From contig NZ_JAPZDS010000007.1 of the NCBI RefSeq assembly GCF_029813115.1, forward strand, positions 124,001 to 188,000: a stretch of DNA of 64,000 nt, in the 5' to 3' direction. Every line of letters starts with the position of its first letter. Within the stretch, counting starts at the first letter, position 1. Below the pieces are notes generated by a model. That model did no database searches, was not told the origin of the DNA, and worked only from the letters and a program-made list of their open reading frames with translations. Positions 9,784 to 17,927 of the stretch are shown one piece after another. Origin of the DNA: Aureimonas sp. SK2. Lineage in GTDB: Bacteria; Pseudomonadota; Alphaproteobacteria; Rhizobiales; Rhizobiaceae. A program made the translations under genes and the position numbers.

Positions 9784-11907
9784 TCACCCGACGACGCGCG
9801 ACAGATCGGCCAGCCGCCCGGCCGCCGAGCGGATGCGCGACAGAAGCGCGAGCCGGTTGGCTCGAATCGCCTCGTCCTCGGCGTTGACCAGCACCTTCTC
9901 GAAGAAGGCGTCCGCCGGCTGGCGCAGGCGGGCAAGCGCGGCCGTGGCGCGCGTATAGTCCTCCGCACCCATCGCCGCTTCCAGCTCGGCCTCCGCCTGC
10001 TCGATGGCGCCGAGCAGCTCACGCTCTTCGTCCTCCGCGAACAGGGACGAATCGACGCGCGGCGCGACGGTCGTGCCCTTCTTTTCCTCCGCGGCCAGGA
10101 TGTTGGCCGCGCGGCGGAAAGCGGCGAGGAGGTTCATGCCGTCGTCGGTCTCAAGGAGGCGCCCGAGTTCGGCCACCCGGCGCGACACGTCGAGGAGATC
10201 GTCCTTGCCCTCGCCCGCCCCGCCGAGCACCGCGTCCACGAGATCGTGGCGCGCGCCCTGGTCGCGGAGCTGCACTTTCAGGCGGTCGTGGAAGAAGGAC
10301 AGGAGATCGCCCGAGGTGATCAGCGTGCCCAGGCGCAGCCGCAGCTCGTTGTCGAGGATGATGCGGATCACGCCGAGCGCGGCGCGGCGCAGCGCGTAGG
10401 GGTCCTTCGAGCCCGTCGGCTTCTCGTCGATCGACCAGAAGCCGACCAGCGTATCGAGCTTGTCCGCCAGCGCCACGGCGATCGCGACGGGGTCGGACGG
10501 CACGGTGTCGCCCGGACCCTGCGGCTTGTAGTGATCGACGATCGCACGCTGGACCGAGGCGCCCTCGCCTTGGAGCGCCGCGTATTTCTGGCCCATCAGG
10601 CCCTGCAGCTCAGGAAACTCACCGACGGCCTCGGTCGTGAGGTCGGCCTTGGCGAGGACGGCCGCGCGGCGGGCCTCGCTCGCATCAGCGCCCACCATCG
10701 GGGCGAGAACCGCCGCAAGATCCGCGATGCGGGCGACGCGCGCACCTTGCGTTCCGAGCTTGGCGTGGAAGGTGACGCCGAGCGCGTCGAGCTTGGCCAT
10801 GCGCTGGTCGAGCGGCTTGGCGAGGTCGAGGCCGAAGCGCGAGGCGGAGGCCTCCAGCCCTGCCATGTCCGGCAGCGCGCCCTGGTCGGTCTTCCAGAAG
10901 TAGAGCGCGTCGGACAGACGGGCGCGCACGACCTTGCCGTTGCCGCGTGCGATCTCGGCGCCGTGGTCGGCGGCCTCGATATTGGCGACCATCAGGAAGC
11001 GGTTGGACAGCCCGTCCGCGCCGCGACGGCGCGTGACGAAGCACTTCTGGTTGGTGCGGATGGTGAGCTGGATCATCTCCGGGGGAATGTCGAGGAAGGT
11101 CTCCTCGAACTCGCCGACCAGAACGACCGGCCATTCCACGAGGCCGGACACCTCCTCCAGCAGCCCCTCGTCGGCCACGACCTCCAGCCCCAGCGCGAAG
11201 GCCAGGTTGTCGGCGTCGGTGCGGATGATCTCCTTCCGCCGCTCCGCGTCGAGCACGACATAGGCCTTCTCGAGCTGAGCGATGTAGTCCTCGAAGCGGC
11301 GGACCTCGAACTCGGCAGGCGCGTGGAAGCGGTGGCCGACGGTCCGGTCGCCCGAGCGGATGCCGGAGACTTCGAAATCGATTACCGCCGTCTCGCCGTT
11401 CTCCGGTCCGAAAACGCAGAGGATCGACTGAAGGGGGCGAACCCAGCGCAGGGAGCCCGGCTCGCGCGAAGCGGCGCCCCAGCGCATCGATTTGGGCCAG
11501 GGAAAGTCGCGGATGATTCCGGGCATCGCCTCGGCGACGATCTCCTCGGCCGGCCGGCCCGGCTTGTCGATCACGGCGACGAAGAACTCGCCCTTCTTGC
11601 CGTCGCTGCGGCGCTCCGCCTGATCGACGGACGCGAGCCCCGCGCCTTTCAGGAAGCCTTCGATCGCCTTTTCCGGCGCGTCCGTGCGCGGCCCCTTGCG
11701 CTCTTCGCGCGTGTCCTTCGATCGTGCATCGAGGCCGCGGATGTCGAGCGCGATGCGGCGCGGCGTCCAGTACTCGCGGGCACCCTCGTAGGTGAGGCCG
11801 GCGGCGACGAGCGCGTCGGTCACGGCCTTCTTCAGGTCGCCCGCCGCCTTGCGCTGCATGCGGGCGGGTATCTCTTCGGAACGAAGCTCGAGAAGAAGGT
11901 CGGGCAT
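9784..11907 (-). CDS. glyS: Glycine--tRNA ligase beta subunit
   Basis: Beta chain (707 residues) of the bacterial alpha2-beta2 glycyl-tRNA synthetase, which supports tRNA binding for the catalytic alpha chain. It starts [19 protein letters not shown], the standard GlyS N-terminus. Family segments follow, such as YTPRRIAL-like [25 protein letters not shown], and [11 protein letters not shown]. The C-terminal anticodon-like domain ends in [21 protein letters not shown]. The alpha-chain gene glyQ, usually immediately upstream, is not adjacent: the next upstream gene on this strand encodes a zinc peptidase. Separation of glyQ and glyS is known in some Rhizobiales. About 300 bp downstream of the stop lies the start of the muramidase gene. 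I see no clear terminator there. Confidence 0.97.
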   Translation of the reverse strand: MPDLLLELRSEEIPARMQRKAAGDLKKAVTDALVAAGLTYEGAREYWTPRRIALDIRGLDARSKDTREERKGPRTDAPEKAIEGFLKGAGLASVDQAERRSDGKKGEFFVAVIDKPGRPAEEIVAEAMPGIIRDFPWPKSMRWGAASREPGSLRWVRPLQSILCVFGPENGETAVIDFEVSGIRSGDRTVGHRFHAPAEFEVRRFEDYIAQLEKAYVVLDAERRKEIIRTDADNLAFALGLEVVADEGLLEEVSGLVEWPVVLVGEFEETFLDIPPEMIQLTIRTNQKCFVTRRRGADGLSNRFLMVANIEAADHGAEIARGNGKVVRARLSDALYFWKTDQGALPDMAGLEASASRFGLDLAKPLDQRMAKLDALGVTFHAKLGTQGARVARIADLAAVLAPMVGADASEARRAAVLAKADLTTEAVGEFPELQGLMGQKYAALQGEGASVQRAIVDHYKPQGPGDTVPSDPVAIAVALADKLDTLVGFWSIDEKPTGSKDPYALRRAALGVIRIILDNELRLRLGTLITSGDLLSFFHDRLKVQLRDQGARHDLVDAVLGGAGEGKDDLLDVSRRVAELGRLLETDDGMNLLAAFRRAANILAAEEKKGTTVAPRVDSSLFAEDEERELLGAIEQAEAELEAAMGAEDYTRATAALARLRQPADAFFEKVLVNAEDEAIRANRLALLSRIRSAAGRLADLSRVVG

Positions 11908-11999
11908 GGGCTGTCACACGTCGCGGCGGGAGGCAATCGCGCGGGACACACCATGCCGCCGGCCGGATTGCAAGCTCCGGCCGGCCTTTCGAGCTGCGG

Positions 12000-12887
12000 T
12001 CAGAGCTGCCCCTGGAACGTATCGCACTGGTTCATGTCGCCCGACGTCAGGCCCCGCCGGAACCACTCGACGCGCTGGGCGGAGGTGCCGTGCGTGAAGC
12101 TGTCGGGAACGACGGTACCCTGGCTGCGCTGCTGGAGCGTGTCGTCGCCGATCTGGCTGGCGGCGTTCAGCGCCTCCTCGATGTCGCCGTCCTCCACGAA
12201 ACCGGCCTGGTTCGTGTCATGCGCCCAGATGCCGGCATAGCAGTCCGCCTGGAGCTCGACGCGCACGGAGATCGCGTTGGCGTCGGCCTCGGACGATTGC
12301 TGCCGCAACTGCGTCGTGCGCTGGAGCGTGCCGAGGAGGTTCTGGACATGGTGTCCGACCTCGTGCGCGATCACATAGGCCTGCGCGAAGTCGCCCGGCG
12401 CATTGAGCTGGCCCTGGAGCTGGCGGAAGAAGCTGAGGTCGATGTAGAGCTTCTGGTCGTTGGGGCAGTAGAAGGGGCCGGAGGCGGACGTCGCGTTGCC
12501 GCAGGCCGAGCTCACCTGCCGGTCGAAGAGGACCAGGGTCGGCTCGCGATAGGTCTGGCCCATCTGCTGGAAGCGCGCGTTCCAGACATCCTCCGTGTCG
12601 CCCAGGACGACGGCGACGAAGTCATCGGTCTCGTCGGCGGTGCCCGAGACGCCCGGCCCGGAGCGCTGTGCCGTCTGCGTCGTGCTGGTGCCGTCGTCCA
12701 TCCCGATGACGGAAAGCGGGTTGATGCCGAAGCCGATCCAGAGAATGGCGAGGATGATGATGAGGCCGATGCCGCCTCCCCCGCCGGCCCGGATCGGAAT
12801 GCGCATGCCGCCGCCGCCGAAGCCGCCGCCCCCGGAGCCGCGCCGGTCCTCGATGTTGCTGCTTTCCCGCCGACCGCGCCATTCCAT
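12000..12887 (-). CDS. YpfJ-type neutral zinc metallopeptidase, membrane anchored
   Basis: A 295-residue protein of the YpfJ (zinc peptidase-like) family. It has a Gly/Arg-rich disordered N-terminus (residues 1-40), one transmembrane helix (about 41-61), then a periplasmic peptidase domain. The zinc-binding HEVGHH motif sits at residues 175-180, and the downstream ELQADCYAGIWA supplies the third ligand, as in metzincin-like peptidases. FYCPNDQKLYIDLSFF precedes the active site, which is the usual family signature. The substrate is unknown. The ATG at 12887 is chosen because it starts the standard MEWRGRRESSN sequence. It stands alone between glyS and a divergent DUF4112 gene. Confidence 0.92.
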   Translation of the reverse strand: MEWRGRRESSNIEDRRGSGGGGFGGGGMRIPIRAGGGGGIGLIIILAILWIGFGINPLSVIGMDDGTSTTQTAQRSGPGVSGTADETDDFVAVVLGDTEDVWNARFQQMGQTYREPTLVLFDRQVSSACGNATSASGPFYCPNDQKLYIDLSFFRQLQGQLNAPGDFAQAYVIAHEVGHHVQNLLGTLQRTTQLRQQSSEADANAISVRVELQADCYAGIWAHDTNQAGFVEDGDIEEALNAASQIGDDTLQQRSQGTVVPDSFTHGTSAQRVEWFRRGLTSGDMNQCDTFQGQL

Positions 12888-13037
12888 GGCCGCTCTCCCA
12901 CCAAGTGTCCCTTGCGTTCGGGAGATAGGGGGGTGCCGTCACGAGGGAATGACGAAAACGTGCTCGCAACGCGAGGCCGGCCTCACCACATGGGGTCCCG
13001 GACGTCGCCCAACGTTGCGACAGGAGGTCGAAACGCC

Positions 13038-13451
13038 ATGACTGCTGCCTTTGCCGACACCGGAACCGGCTGGGTCGAGACCCGCGAGCGCCGTATCGCG
13101 AGGCTGAACGCGCTTGCTCGACTGATGGACACCGCCATCCGCGTGCCCGGCACCGACATTCGCTTCGGCGCCGACGCGCTGCTCGGCCTCGTGCCGGGTA
13201 TCGGCGACGCCGGCGGTGCGCTGATCGGCCTCTTCATCGTCAACGAGGCCCGACGCCTCGGGCTCCCGAAGCGCAAGCTGGCCCGCATGATCGGCAACCT
13301 CGGCGTGGATGCCCTGTTCGGCGCGGTGCCGCTGGCGGGCGACGTCTTCGACGTCTACTTCAAGGCCCACAAGCGCAACATCCAGGTGATCCTCGACCAC
13401 TTCGACATGGAGCGCTCGGACCTGAAGGACGTGACGCCGAAGCGGCCTTGA
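13038..13451 (+). CDS. DUF4112 domain membrane protein
   Basis: A 137-residue protein of the DUF4112 family, function unknown. It contains the family pattern of an amphipathic N-terminal helix (RIARLNALARLMDTAI), then VPGTDIRFGADALLGLVPGIGDAGGALIG, a hydrophobic hairpin of about residues 45-70, and ALFGAVPLAGDVFDVYFKAHKRN near the C-terminus. The start is fixed by an AGGAGG about 10 nt before the ATG at 13038. The frame is open upstream for 900 bp, but that part is only the antisense shadow of the zinc peptidase gene. The gene diverges from the peptidase gene (about 150 bp between starts) and converges with the decarboxylase, whose stop is 4 bp away. Confidence 0.9.
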   Translation: MTAAFADTGTGWVETRERRIARLNALARLMDTAIRVPGTDIRFGADALLGLVPGIGDAGGALIGLFIVNEARRLGLPKRKLARMIGNLGVDALFGAVPLAGDVFDVYFKAHKRNIQVILDHFDMERSDLKDVTPKRP

Positions 13452-13455
13452 CCCT

Positions 13456-14694
13456 TCAGTCCGCCATGGTCTCCAGGCTCGCGAACCCTTCGGCGCGCTC
13501 GCCCGCGTCGAAGGGCGTCGTCACCTCCACGAACGTGTCGGGGTAGAAGCCGTTGAAGCGGGTGCGCAGCGACAGCGAGTAGGCGCCGATGTGGCCGATC
13601 TCGATCCAGTCGCCCGTGTCCACCGTTTCAGGCAGCCAGAACGGGCGGGACAGGATGTCCACCGAATCGCAGGTCGCGCCGCAGACCCGGAAGGCGCTGA
13701 TCGTCTCCGGGTTGCCGTTGCGCGCGACGCGCGCCGGGTCCGGGATGAAGCGGGCGGGCAGCGTGATCTTGCCGGTCCAGGAATCCGACAGGGACGCCCA
13801 GATTCCGTCGTTGATGTAGAGCCGCCGACCCTTGCGCAGGAGCACGCGCACGATCAGCGAGAAGGCCCGTGCGACGACGACGCGGCCGGGCTCGGCGACC
13901 AGCGGCATGTCGGCAAAACCGTATTCCGCGATGTCGGAACGCAAGCGCGCCATGATCTCGTCGAGGCCCGGCATGTCCCGCTTCTTGCGACGCGGGTCGT
14001 GGCCGTATTCGGCGGGAAAGCCGCCGCCGACGTCGAGCCCGGCAAGCGGCACGTCGGCGCGATTGCGAACCCAATCGGCCGAGGCGAGCGCCCGTTCGTA
14101 GGTTTCGGGCTCCTCGATCTGCGAGCCGACATGGAAGCACAGGCCGACCTTAAAGCCGATCTTGTGGCAGCGCTGGAGAAGCTCCACCGCGTGGGCCGGC
14201 GCCGCGCCGAACTTCTTGGAGAGTTCGTAGGCGGCGTGGCCCTTGGTCTGGAGGCGCACGAAGAGCGTGATGCCGCCGGGATCGAGGTCCAGCGCGCGCA
14301 CGATGCGCAGGATTTTGGCGACCTCGTCCTCATGGTCGAGCGCCAGGACGCGGATGCCGTAGCGCTCCAATGCAAGGCGAATGTCGGACTGCGCCTTGAT
14401 CGGATGCATGTAGAGCATCTCGGCGTCCGGCGCGACGGCGCGCACCGCCTCGAACTCGCCGGGCGAAGCGACATCGAAGGTCTTCACACCGGCCTTCGCC
14501 AGGGCTTCGAGGACGAGCGGCTCGCCGTTGGTCTTCACCGCATAGGCGGTCTCGCCGGGAAATGCGTCCATGAACTGCCGCGCGTCGGCCTTCAGCACAT
14601 CGGGCCGGAAGCAGTAGACCGGAACGTCGGGGCGAAGGCTGAGCGCGGCGTCCTTGGCGGTCTCGAATCGTTGCAATGGGGCTCTCCGCAGCAT
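13456..14694 (-). CDS. Type III PLP-dependent ornithine/lysine decarboxylase
   Basis: An alanine-racemase-fold decarboxylase of 412 residues, probably making putrescine and/or cadaverine. The PLP lysine is in YAVKTNGEP (Lys54). HVGSQ and LDVGGGFPAEYG are the conserved PLP-phosphate-binding motifs, and EPGRVVVARA is the ligand segment near residue 270. The catalytic-cysteine motif CGATCDSVDIL matches ornithine decarboxylase (CDSxD), whereas diaminopimelate decarboxylases have a different pattern. Rhizobial homologues (Odc2) act on ornithine and lysine, so dual specificity is likely but not shown by sequence. It is transcribed alone. The divergent region upstream contains a very short membrane-protein ORF. 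Confidence 0.9.
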   Translation of the reverse strand: MLRRAPLQRFETAKDAALSLRPDVPVYCFRPDVLKADARQFMDAFPGETAYAVKTNGEPLVLEALAKAGVKTFDVASPGEFEAVRAVAPDAEMLYMHPIKAQSDIRLALERYGIRVLALDHEDEVAKILRIVRALDLDPGGITLFVRLQTKGHAAYELSKKFGAAPAHAVELLQRCHKIGFKVGLCFHVGSQIEEPETYERALASADWVRNRADVPLAGLDVGGGFPAEYGHDPRRKKRDMPGLDEIMARLRSDIAEYGFADMPLVAEPGRVVVARAFSLIVRVLLRKGRRLYINDGIWASLSDSWTGKITLPARFIPDPARVARNGNPETISAFRVCGATCDSVDILSRPFWLPETVDTGDWIEIGHIGAYSLSLRTRFNGFYPDTFVEVTTPFDAGERAEGFASLETMAD

Positions 14695-14881
14695 GGAATT
14701 GCGGGAGATAGCCGCCCCGCATGTCAGGAGGAAGACCGAAGCCCCCCGCGCGATTTTTCAAGAATGCGACGATTGGAAGACGTTTTTGCTCCACCGCCTA
14801 TCGGCTTCGGCAACGAAACGGCTTTTACGAAGTTGAAGGTTTGATTAACATCCGTAACAACTCGTGAGCAGGAGGCTGGTT

Positions 14882-14968
14882 TTGGAAATCACACGGTCGG
14901 TGAACGTCCTCATGATCTGCGCGGCCTTCGCCTTCATCGCCGCCATGGTGACGGGGGTGATCTCCTGA
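14882..14968 (+). CDS. Putative 28-residue single-span membrane peptide
   Basis: A very short open frame, TTG start at 14882 and TGA at 14966-14968. An AGGAGG Shine-Dalgarno lies about 6 nt upstream (GAGCAGGAGGCTGGTT). The translation begins MEITRSVNVLM and continues as an uninterrupted hydrophobic helix (ICAAFAFIAAMVTGVIS), so it would be a single-pass membrane peptide with almost no soluble part. It is followed about 30 bp later by a strong rho-independent hairpin, as expected for a self-contained small transcript. It sits between the divergent decarboxylase gene and the convergent metF. No function is known to me. The good ribosome site and clean ending make translation plausible; conservation in relatives would be the decisive test. 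Confidence 0.55.
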   Translation: MEITRSVNVLMICAAFAFIAAMVTGVIS

Positions 14969-14998
14969 CGGGGCGATCGCACGGTTCCACATGACGAG

Positions 14999-15030
14999 AA
15001 AAGGCCGGGTCCCGCGACCCGGCCTTTTTG
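14999..15030. terminator. Bidirectional rho-independent terminator
   Basis: Nine-bp perfect GC stem GGCCGGGTC / GACCCGGCC (15003-15011 and 15016-15024) with a 4-nt loop. It is flanked by AAAAGG on the left and CCTTTTTG on the right, so it has a T tract in both directions. It can end the small plus-strand transcript and the metF transcript, whose stop is at 15055 on the minus strand. Confidence 0.9.
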
Positions 15031-15054
15031 CTACGGCCTATTCGACCTTGCCCA

Positions 15055-15957
15055 TCAGGCCGCGGCTTCCGCGGGCGTCGGCGCCGTCTCGCGCAGGCCG
15101 AGAATATGGCAGATGGAATAGACAAGGTCCGCCCGGTTCATCGTGTAGAAGTGGAAGTCCGAGACGCCTCGCTCCACGAGATCGAGCACCTGCTCGGCGC
15201 AGACCGCCGCCGCCACGTGGCTGCGGGTCTGGGCGTCGTTCTCCAAGCCCTCGAAGCGCTCGGCGAGCCAGAGCGGAATGGAGGTCCCGGTCGCGGCCGA
15301 GAAGCGGGCGATCTTGGAGAAGTCATGGATCGGCACGATGCCCGGCACGATCGGCACGTAGATGCCGGCCCGGCGCGCCCGCTCGACGTAGCGCTCGTAG
15401 AGGTCGTTGTCGAAGAAGAACTGGGTGATTGCGCGCGTCGCGCCGTTGTCGACCTTGCGCTTGAGAAGGTCGATGTCGGTGGCGAAGTCCGGGCTCTCCG
15501 GGTGCTTCTCGGGATAGGCCGAGACCGAGACCTCGATCTCCGGATCGATCGCCTTGATGCCGGCCGTCAGTTCGGCGCCGTTCCGGTAGCCGGCCGGGTG
15601 CGGCTCGTAGACGCTGCCCGCCCCGCCCTGCCCGTCCCCGCGCAGCGCCACGAAGTGCTTCACGCCGGTCGCGCGATACTGGCGCACCACCTCGTCGACC
15701 TCCTCGCGGCTCGCGTCGACGCAGGTCAGGTGTGCGGCAGGGGCGATGTCGGTCTCCTTCAGGATGCGCTCGACCGTGTGATGCGTGCGCTCGCGGGTCG
15801 AACCGCCGGCGCCGTAGGTGACCGAGACGAAGTCCGGCCGCAGCGGCGCGAGGCGCTGGATGGCGGCCCAGAGCGATTCCTCCATGGCCGGCGTCTTGGG
15901 CGGGAAGAATTCGAAGGAGACGCTGATGGAAGAGCGCGCGTTGCGGCGTTGGACCAT
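15055..15957 (-). CDS. metF: 5,10-methylenetetrahydrofolate reductase
   Basis: Flavoenzyme that reduces methylene-THF to methyl-THF, the methyl donor for methionine synthase. It is 300 residues, normal for bacterial MetF. Signatures are VSFEFFPPKTPAMEESLW at residues 13-30 (active-site Glu), VSVTYGAGGSTRERT, AAHLTCVDASREEVD, LRGDGQGG, and ITQFFFDND. The ATG at 15957 gives the expected N-terminus. It begins 12 bp after the stop of the ArsR/methyltransferase regulator on the same strand, so the regulator probably controls its own operon including metF. The operator between regulator and trmO therefore probably governs metF as well. Confidence 0.97.
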   Translation of the reverse strand: MVQRRNARSSISVSFEFFPPKTPAMEESLWAAIQRLAPLRPDFVSVTYGAGGSTRERTHHTVERILKETDIAPAAHLTCVDASREEVDEVVRQYRATGVKHFVALRGDGQGGAGSVYEPHPAGYRNGAELTAGIKAIDPEIEVSVSAYPEKHPESPDFATDIDLLKRKVDNGATRAITQFFFDNDLYERYVERARRAGIYVPIVPGIVPIHDFSKIARFSAATGTSIPLWLAERFEGLENDAQTRSHVAAAVCAEQVLDLVERGVSDFHFYTMNRADLVYSICHILGLRETAPTPAEAAA

Positions 15958-15969
15958 GGTTCTTCTCCT

Positions 15970-16977
15970 TCAGGCGACGGCAAGAGCGGACGGGGCGTCC
16001 GCGAGTTCGGTCTGGGGTTCGGACGGGCGGCGGCCGACGACGACCGTCACGGTCAGACGTCCAGCTTCGCCATCGAGCGGCGGCAGGATGTCGAGGCTCT
16101 CGACGTCGAGACCGGCCCCGCGCATCAGCTGGCGAAGCGTCGATTCGCTGAAGCCGAGCCGAAGGTGGGCGTGCTCCGCCCGCAGGAACTCGAGTGTATG
16201 AGGCGCGAAATCGACCACCGCGAGCCGCCCGCCCGGCCGCAGGGCGCCCGCGCATTCGCGGATCGCCGCCGCCGGGTCGTCGAGATAGTGAAGGACCTGA
16301 TGCAGGGTCACGAGGTCGAAGCCGCCGCGTGGTCCCGGCAGCCTGTAGACGTCGCCCTGGCGCACCGTCGATTGCGTTACGCCCGCCGCGTCCAGCTTGG
16401 CACGCGCGATGGCCAGCATCTCGCGCGAGGCGTCGATGCCGATGGCCCGATCGCACAGAGGAGCGAGAAGCTCCAGCATCCGCCCGGTGCCCGTGCCGAC
16501 GTCGAGGTGCAATTCGAAGCGGCCGGCGGGCCGCAGGGCGCCGAGGAGCGCCTGCTCGACCTCCGCGTCCGGCACGTGGAGCGAGCGGATGCGGTCCCAT
16601 TGGGCGGCATTGCGGGCGAAGTAGCTGGCGGCCCGGTCGGCGCGCTCGCGGCGCACCGCAGCCAGCCGCTCGGCGTCGCGCGCCAGGGCGCCGTCCTCGT
16701 CGCGGACGCTGTCCTTCAGCGACTGGACGAGACGCGCGGCCAGCGGTTGGTCGGACAGCCGGAAATAAGCCCAGGATCCCTCCTGGTGCCGCACCACGAC
16801 GCCAGCCTCCACCAGGAGCTTGAGATGACGGGAGATGCGGGGTTGCGACTGGCCGAGGATGGCGGTCAAATCCGAGACCGTGAGGTCCTGGTCGGAGACC
16901 AGAAGCACGAGCCGGAACCGCGTAGGCTCGGCCAGGGCCTTCAGCATTTCCACGGCCGCGTCGAAGGAGGCGTGCAT
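15970..16977 (-). CDS. sahR: ArsR-type regulator fused to SAM-methyltransferase domain (SahR-like)
   Basis: A 335-residue protein with an N-terminal winged-helix ArsR domain (residues about 5-90: LKALAEPTRFRLVLLVS, then the recognition helix QSQPRISRHLKLLVEAGVV) and a C-terminal class I methyltransferase-like domain (LDVGTGTGRMLELL near 158, LVTLHQVLHYLDDP near 218). In Alphaproteobacteria this architecture, when linked to methionine-cycle genes, is SahR, a repressor that senses S-adenosylhomocysteine. Assignment here rests on the fusion plus the 12-bp linkage to metF; it is an inference. AGGAGG precedes the ATG at 16977. A 20-bp AT-rich palindrome about 29 bp upstream of the start is the likely operator. 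An active methyltransferase is the alternative role. Confidence 0.85.
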   Translation of the reverse strand: MHASFDAAVEMLKALAEPTRFRLVLLVSDQDLTVSDLTAILGQSQPRISRHLKLLVEAGVVVRHQEGSWAYFRLSDQPLAARLVQSLKDSVRDEDGALARDAERLAAVRRERADRAASYFARNAAQWDRIRSLHVPDAEVEQALLGALRPAGRFELHLDVGTGTGRMLELLAPLCDRAIGIDASREMLAIARAKLDAAGVTQSTVRQGDVYRLPGPRGGFDLVTLHQVLHYLDDPAAAIRECAGALRPGGRLAVVDFAPHTLEFLRAEHAHLRLGFSESTLRQLMRGAGLDVESLDILPPLDGEAGRLTVTVVVGRRPSEPQTELADAPSALAVA

Positions 16978-17005
16978 GGGGTCCTCCTGTCCCGAAGCCC
17001 AAACG

Positions 17006-17025
17006 ATATAAAGATATGTTTATAT
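17006..17025. promoter_or_regulatory. Putative SahR operator between sahR-metF and trmO
   Basis: AT-rich inverted repeat ATATAAA-GATATG-TTTATAT, 18 of 20 positions symmetric, in an otherwise GC-rich region. It lies 29 bp upstream of the sahR-like ATG and 46 bp upstream of the trmO ATG, so one dimer site could repress both directions. An AT-rich palindrome next to a methionine-cycle ArsR gene fits an autoregulatory operator; binding is inferred. Confidence 0.75.
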
Positions 17026-17071
17026 GTGTTCCGCCCTCCTCGCAAGCCTGCCGGGCGTCGGCGGAGCGTCG

Positions 17072-17557
17072 ATGAGCGAAGACCTTCCCCGTCCGGGCGA
17101 AGTCGCCCTCACCGTCGATCCGGCAGGCCTCCGGCATGCGACGCTCGCCTTCGTCGGGCACATCCGCTCCCCCTGGACCGAACGCCGTTTATGTCCTCGA
17201 AACCTGCGGGAGGCGCGCGAGCGGGGGCTTGGGGCAAGCCTGAAGATCGACCTACCTTTCCGCCCTGCCCTCGCAGGGCTCTCGGCAGGCGACGCTGTGC
17301 ATGTCCTCTCCTGGCTGCACCAGAGCCGGCGCGACCTCGCGCTGCAGATGCCGCGCCATGCGGAAATGCCCAAAGGCACGTTCGCTCTGCGCTCGCCCGT
17401 GCGCCCCAATCCGGTCGGCCTTCATCTCGTGCGCATCCGGGCTCTGGATGTGGCGGAGGGCATCGTCGAAATCGACGCGATCGATGTCCTGGACGGAACG
17501 CCCCTTCTCGACATCAAACCCTATCTGCCGAGCGTGGACCGGCTGCCGGAGACCTGA
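17072..17557 (+). CDS. trmO: tRNA (t6A37-N6)-methyltransferase, TrmO/TsaA family
   Basis: A 161-residue single-domain protein of the TsaA/TrmO beta-barrel family, which uses SAM to methylate t6A37 of tRNA to m6t6A. Recognisable parts are FVGHIRSPWTERRLCPRNLREARE, LSAGDAVHVLSWLHQS, FALRSPVRPNPVGLHLVRI and IDAIDVLDGTPLLDIKPYLP near the end, all standard for the family. The ATG at 17072, with GGAG 6 nt upstream, is preferred over an upstream in-frame start at 17024, which would overlap the palindromic operator. The TGA overlaps the start of the following DUF2293 gene. Sharing a promoter region with a SAH-sensing regulator is logical for a SAM consumer. TrmO of this short form lacks the extra C-terminal domain of the E. 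coli enzyme. Confidence 0.85.
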   Translation: MSEDLPRPGEVALTVDPAGLRHATLAFVGHIRSPWTERRLCPRNLREARERGLGASLKIDLPFRPALAGLSAGDAVHVLSWLHQSRRDLALQMPRHAEMPKGTFALRSPVRPNPVGLHLVRIRALDVAEGIVEIDAIDVLDGTPLLDIKPYLPSVDRLPET

Positions 17558-17868
17558 TGCCGACCGAACGCCAGAAATCGATCGCGCGGCAACTGACGCT
17601 CCTGATCCCGCGCGTACCCTTCATCGACGCGGAGGCGATCCGCGACGCCGCGGGCTCGCGGCACATGAAGGACCTGCCGACGGCGAGTGCCCTCTGGCTG
17701 GCGACGCTCGCGCATGTGCGCCACCAGCACACGGAGTACGACACGCTCCGTGACGACGGCTACGACCGGGACGAGGCGCTGTTCTTCGTGCTGGACGAGG
17801 TGAACGCTGTGCTCGATCGCTGGGGCGCGACAAGACGGCTGTCCTCCGAACCGGGCAACGACGAGTAG
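17557..17868 (+). CDS. DUF2293 domain protein
   Basis: A 103-residue soluble protein, translationally coupled to trmO: its ATG at 17557 shares one base with the trmO stop (TGATG). It shows the DUF2293 pattern: LIPRVPFIDAEAIRDAAG, then LPTASALWLATLAHVRHQHTEYD, then DDGYDRDEALFFVLDEVNAVLDRWG. The conserved HVRHxHTxYD block with several His and Asp residues could bind a metal, but no activity is known to me. The short overlap and shared operon suggest a role linked to tRNA modification or to the methionine/SAM circuit; that is inference from context only. Confidence 0.85.
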   Translation: MPTERQKSIARQLTLLIPRVPFIDAEAIRDAAGSRHMKDLPTASALWLATLAHVRHQHTEYDTLRDDGYDRDEALFFVLDEVNAVLDRWGATRRLSSEPGNDE

Positions 17869-17927
17869 GGCGATATCCCCGACCCCGACCGGGCCTCGCT
17901 CAAGCGCCGCCCCCGACCGGACGCCGA

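Noticed and set aside
9517-12240. Very long plus-strand open frame of about 900 codons across glyS
   Set aside because: Lies opposite well-supported glyS and the muramidase gene; composition is typical of GC-rich antisense frames.
15028-17868. One long plus-strand frame across metF, sahR and trmO
   Set aside because: Only its last 103 codons (DUF2293) are real; the rest is antisense to metF and the regulator.
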